The position numbers and the translations under genes were made by a program. Shown here one piece after another: positions 57,301 through 64,000 of a DNA stretch of 64,000 nucleotides. The DNA comes from Acanthococcus lagerstroemiae (Eukaryota; Arthropoda; Insecta; Hemiptera; Eriococcidae). Numbering within the stretch: position 1 is the first letter of the stretch; each line of letters opens with the position of its first letter. The notes beneath the pieces were generated by a model. It saw only the letters and a program-made list of their open reading frames with translations. It had not been told where the DNA came from and made no database searches. The DNA lies in the NCBI GenBank assembly GCA_031841125.1, contig CM063109.1:71120914-71184913 (forward strand). The letters run 5' to 3'.

Positions 57301-60300
57301 TTCCCTTGCTACTTCTCTAGATGAGGCGAATTTTAGATTCTTATTTTCGAGGTAGGTCTTCTCAGTGTTCGTTTGCGAGTCCATTTCATGAGGTCTAAAT
57401 ACTGTGGTCAGGTGTTGCGCAAAAGTTTCGGCTTTCTCCTTATCACTGCGCATCCATTCGTCATTGCTTTTTATTAGTGGTATGTTGGTGACAGGCCTCT
57501 TGAATTTCTTCGTGGCTTTCCAAAGCGAATAGTTCTTTTCAGCATTGGGACTTAAGTTTGTTAGATATCTTTCCAGGTTTTCTTCTTTGTATTTTTTGAT
57601 TATCCGGTTCAGCCTGTTACTGATTCTATTAAACTCAGTTTTGTCTCCTGGGTGTCTAGAACGTTGCCATATGCGCCTTGCTTTCCGACGCTTGCGGACC
57701 AGTACCCGTATTTCACGAGGGTAGCAGATCTCTTGATTTAGTGTCGATTCCTTGTGCGGAGTTGCTGCTGCTGCGGATTTTTGGATCAATTCAGTAAACT
57801 GCTGCACCTGCTCATCCACTTCCTTTGGGGTTTTTAACCTAGCACAAAGGTCAGTTGTTGCGTCGAGTTCCGCCCGGAACAGATCCCAGTCTGTTTTGCT
57901 GTTGGTAAGCAGAGATGTCCTCCTTTTTCGGATTACTGCATCGCTCAATGTTGCAAGAAGTGGTACATGGTCTGATGTCATGTCTGCTAAGTTTTCAATT
58001 TCTAGGTAATTATTAGAAATGCCTTTGCATATGCAGAAGTCTATGAGGTCAGGGACCTTGTTAATATCAGCAGGCCAGTATGTTGGTTCACCAGCTGATA
58101 ATATTCCACAGCCATGAGCATTGATGGCCTCTAACAGTTCTTTACCCTTGGTTGTAGTGAGGCGCGAACCAAAAGTCACATGTTTTGCGTTATAGTCTCC
58201 ACCCAATATAAACCTCGCACCAAGCTGTTGTAGGATTTCACTGAACTGTTCCTTCTTGATTTTGTGCTTTGGTGGGCAATAGGCTGACGCAACTTAAAGG
58301 TCCGAGTTGCGATACTTTATAGAAACAATGGTGCTCTGGAAGTATTCGTGACAAATATGGTCGTGAAGCTCATGATGAATGTTGTTTTTGATGACCACTG
58401 CCATTCCCCCATGGGCTCCGCCGTCAGGGTGTGGAGTATGGTACAGCCGGTAGCCATAAATCTTCACGTGGCTCCTATCAGTTAGGTGTGTTTCAGACAC
58501 AAGGGCGATGTCGATTGTGTTTATATATAAAAAGTCTTCAAGTTCTTGACTTCTGTTTGGTAAGCCGTTGGCGTTCCAACAGATTATCCTGAGTGATTGG
58601 CTGGTCATCTCTTCTTTTTATTGGCGCGAGTTTGAAGACCTTTGTTCTCCAGTTTTTCTATCCTAATGACAACTGAGTCGACCTTCTGGTTTAACTGTTT
58701 GAGTAATTTGACAATCTGGTCATCTGGTACTGTTTCTTCATCCTTCTGGTTCGACTGACGAGGATCTGGCTTGTTTAACGGGAGAGGTGAAGGAAGTTTT
58801 GGTCGCTCAACTGGTTTGTTTTTCTCTCTTGTGTGTGATGCTGATTTGCTAGTTTGTGTTTCGTCGACAGTTTGAGTTGTTTTTAGTTGGATGCGTTGGA
58901 CTGCTGTGATTTTAGATCCAGTGATGGTTTTTTCAGCTTTCTTATATATTTCGCAACCTCGGAAGTTTGCCCTGTGATTTCCGTCACAGTTGGCGCATTT
59001 GAAATGAGCTGGATCTTTGATGCTATGTGTACACGCAGTTGACAAGTGGTTTGCAGCACACTTGAAACATTTTTCTGGCCTAAAACAATTTGATTTAGTG
59101 TGGTTCCAGTTTTGACAACGGGTACACTGAGGAATGCTCTTTCTTTTATATGGGGGTTCGATATTCATTTTACAGTGTATCAGGTATTTTATTTCATACG
59201 CCTGTTTATTGTTTGGCTTGGGAGTCATATCGACATAGAATAACGGAAAAGCTTTTTTTTTTCCTATCAATTATTTCGTTGTCGTCATTACGAATTTTAA
59301 TGGTTCTAACAATATTCGTAATTTTCACGACCTCGTGACCCATGTTGGCGAATTCTTGTTGCAGTTCTGCTATGTCAATTGACGTTGGTAGTCCCCTGTC
59401 CCCTCACTACTACTCTGTACAATTTGTCGCTTTTCAACTGATAGGAGTGGTAAGCTATGCCGTGAAGGGGATCGTCAGGCAACTCCTCTGCCTCCTTTTT
59501 TATTTCTCTTATAAGGGCAGTTACGATAATCAGTATCGCTTTTGGTGTTTACACGTATATCACCGTTGCTACCGACTTTGAATGTAGTCTGGTCGCTATC
59601 ATCTACACTATCGAGTACTTTATGTTTAAAAGAGATAAAGTCGTTGACTCCACGTACGATAACTGGTGGTGGCGAGTTCTTGCTGCGTGTAATCGCTTAA
59701 TGAACTAAAAATTCTTGAACTTTTTGTTTCACTTTTTACGAGTCAAAATCTTCTGCCCTACTTTTCTTCTAGCTTATTTAATTTTCCCTCAAAATTTTTT
59801 CTCACTCTTTGGTTATTATCTTGTCTCAGCATCATTAGGAAAAGCAAGTGGAAAATGTCTGTAGAAAATAATTTTCTTGAGAAAACTCTTAAAAGTTACT
59901 GTTACTATAAAAACTAGAATATCTGAAAATTAATGAGGAACAATCTTGGAATAATTAATCTCCAAACTTAAAATCTTTAAAAATTAATAAAGAATGAAAC
60001 TTAAAATTAATGATAATTTTTTTGAAAGTCAATTGAGGAGCGCACTTCCAAAGTGATCAACTGCAAAATTATTACCGAACGTCTTATCAATGATGAATTT
60101 GCGCACTGTCGTTCACTAGTATAAGGGCACTTCCCCTAACCTCTAAATGCGAACAAATCACTTTCTGAACGAAAACAGTGCGGCGTTATTTTAGACCGGT
60201 ACCCAAGTGGGGGGTAAGAAAAATTTGGGACGCAAAATTAGCACGTTATGGGCCTGGCGGAAATACCCACCGCATACTCTTAGAAGCTTCCGATAAATTT

Positions 60301-63300
60301 TTTTCGTAGATTTGTAGATAATATTCGCTTGCCTTCGTGGAATAATTCGACGTTCTTTAAACAGTTTGAAAGCTGGAAGAATAATCTTTCCAACGATAGT
60401 AAATAAGATTATAGGTATTACCTTTTGTGTGCAGCTTTTCCCGGCACTTTCTTTCTTATCAATATTTTCCGGTATTTAGTAAGAACGAAAAAATACTGCG
60501 CTCATTTTCTGATTCTTCCTATAATGCCCTTGAAACGAAATTTTTACACATTCCAAGATAGCAAACTTAGTTTCTGTGACGTTATACACATGCTACAACT
60601 GTGACTGCATTGTCAAGTGGCGTCATTCTTAAAGGTGGCGGAATTAGCCGCATGGGCGGTAATACCCGCACTTTTACCTTAAGTTATGTTTGAGAAGAAT
60701 CCCTTTTTTCGGTGCTTTGAGATAGTTCGGTAGCTCTCTTAACGACTCCTTTCCGAAAAGGAAGGTTAAGGGACGCGGCAGAAAAATGCGGCAGTCTTTA
60801 TATGTAATGCTTGCTCAGGGATCTGAAAGGCAGAGTAAAACGGAAGCGGTAGGACAACGATTGAAGGAGGCTACTAAGATTAATCTGTCATTGTCTACGC
60901 TGGGCAACGTTATATCAGCCTTAGTCGACGGTAAATCAACCCACATTCCATATAGAAATTCAAAGTTGACCAGAATACTGCAAGATTCACTCGGTGGAAA
61001 TGCAAAAACTGTTATGGTAAGTGTACTCCATTTATATTGGGTATGTATCGAAAGCGTCAATTTTGAATTAATTCGAGGTACCAACACAGCCAAATGCCTC
61101 AGGCGTTGAACTCCGAAAAGACTATCAGTTTAATATAAGGTCTCGAATGCCAGTTGCAGCATATATGGCGATATTTTTAGGGGACATCCGAACCCTAGAT
61201 CTCGGGAAGCAATTTGATTAGTTGAAATATTGTCCTTTCAACGAAGGTTAACAGAATAGCGACCGAGGCGATTTTACGCAGTCGAGTATTACGTATCATT
61301 TATCAGCGAGTCCGCTGATTTATGCTGGCGGCCGGACTTTCTCAACAATTTGCAAATTGATACTCGTATTTGATGTCTTTAGTGCGCTACTATCGGACCA
61401 GCGGATTATAATTACGACGAAACGATTAGCACGCTGAGGTACGCCAGTCGAGCTAAAAATATTCGCAATAAGGCGCACATCAATGAGGATCCGAAAGATG
61501 CCCTTCTTCGGCAGTTTCAGCTAGAAATCGAAAACTTAAAGAAGCAGCTCGAAGAATCTAGTAAGTAGTCATTTAATTTCGTATTTATGGTTAGCAGGCA
61601 GCAGATGTGGTATTGCGTTTAATGTTAATCAATTTTACTTCGCAGAAGAAGATGAAATCGAAGCTCGCGAATTATTAGAAAGTGCAACTGCGAAACAAGA
61701 GAAGCAAGAGGAAGCAGTGAAGAGCACTGACGAGGAGGATATAAACAGTCCAGAACAGATAGCTCACGATTTAGAGCTGAAGAAAGCTCAGTAAGTGTAT
61801 TAGTTGAATTTTACGATTTGCACAATATCGATTTTTTTTTAGCCTTCATTTGAAAATTGGATTGCACTCAGTTTTGCAAAATAAACTTTCATTCCTACTC
61901 AATCGTTCAATATCGATTGCAGGACTGAATCCGAAGAACTAAAAAAGAAATTGGAAAATCTCGAAAAGAAAATTCTGGTTGGCGGAGAGAATCTATTGGA
62001 AAAAGTCGAAACTCAGGAACAACTTTTAGAAGCTGCTGCGAGAGAGCTGGACGAACGTAAACTTCGAGAAGAACATTTGAGCAAACAAATAAAACAAAAA
62101 GAAGTAATACATATGTTGGAAAATTTCGATTGCGAAAGTAGTTCGACCACTTGTTTTAATGTTGTCTTAAACCTGGTGAAAAAAAAACCAAAGCTATTGC
62201 AGATTTCCCAACACATATTACATATCTGGGTCGACGTTAGATGTGGGGTGCACTGTACAAAATGCTCTATACAAGCAGTTCCGTGAGGTGCACTCACTGC
62301 CTGTAACATTAAGCTTCCAACTCGAAACTGCAATTTTATACATATTATACGAATCATGATATCAGGAACAGCGAACTAAAGGTTTCAACGTTTGTTACAG
62401 AGCCTCCCCCCCCCCCCAAAAAAAAAGGTCCTGTAATTTGAGAACTAACTGGTGAGAGAGAGGCAGGCAGATAGAATTTTAAAATTTGCACCGCACAGCG
62501 GAAAGGTCCACCGCCGGCCTTGTTACATATTATTATCCTCGCGCGGTAACAACCCCAACGACTAAACATGCGAGTATGTGTTGCACAGAAAGTTCCTCAT
62601 TCCCGCTCATAGATTTCATGTAATTTTGCACTTTCTGATGTGTCGAAAAAAAAATATTGAGGCGAACGCTCCCGAATATTCGAGATAATTGGAGAACGAT
62701 CGTCAAGGTTCGAGTCACAGAATAAAAGATCGATAACCGAGAGTGATAAGGAGATTCGCCGATAATGCCAGGGTATATGAAGGCCGCTAGCTGTCGCAGT
62801 ACCGTCTAAGTTTTGAATGTGATAATTTGTGTTTTCAAAGCGATTAAACTACTGTGCTTAGTGTTGTGGTGTATTCGTATGAAATAAACGTCGTTATTCC
62901 ATATTTCGTGCTTACTGCGAATACCGTTACAATATCATACGCAACTTGGGAGGAAATAGCGAAATATGACTTAAACTCTCAATCGTGGCATTTCACTATT
63001 TCCCATTTCCCCCCCCCCCCCTAGTTGTGTACTATTGAAGAACTTACCGACAATGTCTGTATTTATTCATTTTTCTAGTCTGAGAAATTGGACGTCGAAG
63101 AGAAGTATTCGAATTTGAACGAAGAAGCGACAGCATTGACGAGGAAAATTAAAAAAGCTCGGTCAACGCTGTTATCGCTGGAAGAAGAGTTGAAGGATAT
63201 TTGCCATGAAAACCAGCGGGAGATGGAAGGTCTTCTGGAGAATATTCGACAACTGAATAAGGAATTAAGTTACCTCGAAGCTATTGAGAAGTTTTACATC

Positions 63301-63600
63301 CCTGACGATTATCGAGTAAAGTGTTCTTTATAATTTTTCAAGTACAATTCCTGACTACTTTTATCGCTGAATTCGTATTTTTCTTAAAATCTAAATTTGC
63401 ATACTGAAATAGGTAGTATAACTCATCACACTTGGAAGTTGAAGTAGAATTGATTCGTTTCCTTTCAATTGCAGGAATTGATCGAGCAACAAGCTCGCTG
63501 GAATGAGGACATTGACGAATGGGAATTGAAATGTGTCGCATACACGGGTAATAACATGAGGAAAACGCTGCCGCAAGCCAATGGACAATCTAATTTTGAG
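54384..63600 (+). CDS. KIF3A: Kinesin-2 motor subunit, KIF3A/Klp64D type (both ends incomplete)
   Basis: Plus-end microtubule motor of heterotrimeric kinesin-2, needed for intraflagellar and axonal transport. Exons: 54384-54581, 54658-54863, 55061-55248, 55319-55458, 60819-61016, 61383-61560, 61646-61790, 61923-62103, 63079-63315 and 63475-63600, all in frame (599 codons). Motor domain: [12 protein letters not shown]-loop GQTGTGKT (about 54741-54764), switch I NITSSRSH, and switch II DLA/GSE split exactly by the 5.4 kb intron 55459-60818; then [14 protein letters not shown] and [16 protein letters not shown]. The neck and stalk follow ([34 protein letters not shown]). The last exon has [15 protein letters not shown], typical of KIF3A rather than KIF3B. 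The start-codon exon was not identified; the C-terminal tail lies beyond the window. Confidence 0.94.
55960..58608 (-). pseudogene. Jockey-type ORF2: endonuclease and reverse transcriptase
   Basis: About 880 codons, open except for a single in-frame TAA at 58294-58296. Endonuclease: [26 protein letters not shown]. Reverse transcriptase: [51 protein letters not shown] and [10 protein letters not shown] with intact catalytic aspartates. The ATG at 58608-58606 overlaps the TGA of ORF1 (ATGA), suggesting termination-reinitiation. A 3' UTR and short T run on the plus strand end the copy near 55810. The one stop makes this copy defective but young. Confidence 0.9.
58605..59700 (-). pseudogene. Jockey-type ORF1 (Gag-like) with zinc knuckles, broken 5' part
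   Basis: Nucleic-acid-binding protein of the non-LTR element. An open 221-codon stretch (59270-58605) contains [27 protein letters not shown] and [15 protein letters not shown], then a charged tail. Upstream, the N-terminal part continues in other frames ([30 protein letters not shown]) to about 59700; frame changes lie at an A-run near 59253-59262 and near 59380-59400. No start codon; the copy is probably 5'-truncated. Confidence 0.8.
62639..62946 (+). repeat. Solo LTR, copy 2
   Basis: Diverged match to 45517-45779: shared GATAA...CGAGA, TATATGAAGGCCGCT, TTTTCAAAGCGATTA and CGTTA...ATAT blocks in order. Contains AATAAA near 62883. It sits in a kinesin intron; boundaries approximate. Confidence 0.6.
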
Positions 63601-64000
63601 GTAAGAAAAAAATTGATAAAAACACATCATAATCAAAACAGAGTTATGCAAGTTTTGTTCTTCATCGAAAGTAGATTTTTTAAGAGCAACGCGTCTTTTT
63701 GAATGATACTATCAGGAAAGGGAACTTTCAACAAAAGAGCAACAATTATCTATTGGCCGCTGCTACAGAATACTTTCCTTTCATATTCCTTTTCACTAAC
63801 CAATTACAAGTTTCCTAGTAGTGACTAGGTGGTTGAAAGAGGAGTAACCAAGGGAGAAAAGTCAAATCAGAAATACGGGCATCGAAGTAGTATATTATGC
63901 GCCAAGGATCGGAAGTGAGCGTTATGCACAAGTGCGACAGATTGCGAAGCGAGTGAGGCAAGTCGTGCGCGGTATGCATGTTGACTTTCGATTCTTGTCG
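63601..64000. other. Start of a kinesin intron
   Basis: Follows the GTAAGA donor at 63601. No further kinesin exon was recognised before the window ends. Confidence 0.5.

Larger units (their letters stand above)
55537..60678. mobile_element. TTAA-flanked DNA element in kinesin intron (disrupted)
   Basis: Inverted ends GGTAAGTGCGGGTATTGCC at 55537 and GGTAATACCCGCACTTTTACC at 60678, each bordered by TTAA (55533-55536 and 60679-60682). The TTAA duplication suggests piggyBac or Kolobok type, but the ends are not diagnostic. Its middle was replaced or split by the Jockey-type element 55810-59700. No transposase of its own was seen. Confidence 0.7.

Overview
The window is eukaryotic nuclear DNA. 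It has spliced genes with GT-AG introns, is AT-rich, and is dense in transposable elements. A ZAD-type zinc-finger gene points to an arthropod, most likely an insect. PINCH, golgin-45, a DUF4743-type Nudix protein and kinesin-2 are ordinary animal genes. I cannot name the species from sequence alone.

Host genes, left to right: (1) the 3' part of the LIM-only adaptor PINCH (+, 207-5031); (2) golgin-45/BLZF1 (-, 10811-8416), convergent with PINCH; (3) a DUF4743-type Nudix hydrolase (+, 25602-32068, eight exons); (4) an 11-finger C2H2 terminal exon (-, 42856-41548); (5) a complete four-exon ZAD plus 11-finger C2H2 gene (-, 52805-50090); (6) most of a kinesin-2 motor subunit of the KIF3A/Klp64D type (+, 54384 to at least 63600), with its start upstream of the recognised exons and its 3' end beyond the window. 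Exon phases were checked by hand and join in frame in each gene.

Transposable elements fill the rest. A young BEL/Pao LTR retrotransposon (14899-25215) has nearly identical 1.5 kb LTRs and a 5-bp target duplication. Two RTE-like non-LTR elements lie between the zinc-finger genes; one has 12-bp target duplications and has itself been hit by a Mutator-like element (9-bp duplication) and a solo LTR. A Jockey-type element sits inside a TTAA-flanked DNA element inside a kinesin intron. A head-to-head pair of Penelope-like fragments, four hAT-type non-autonomous elements with 8-bp duplications, five copies of a GGACGCT-ended MITE, pogo/Tigger relics and several fold-back elements make up the remainder.

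The observations I would follow first are: the two zinc-finger terminal exons that share splice phase and could share one ZAD 5' end; a 1.7 kb inverted-repeat element carrying a spliced THAP-domain gene remnant; the Mutator-like element with transposase remnant and tandem subterminal repeats; and a perfect 33-bp hairpin at 6547-6620.
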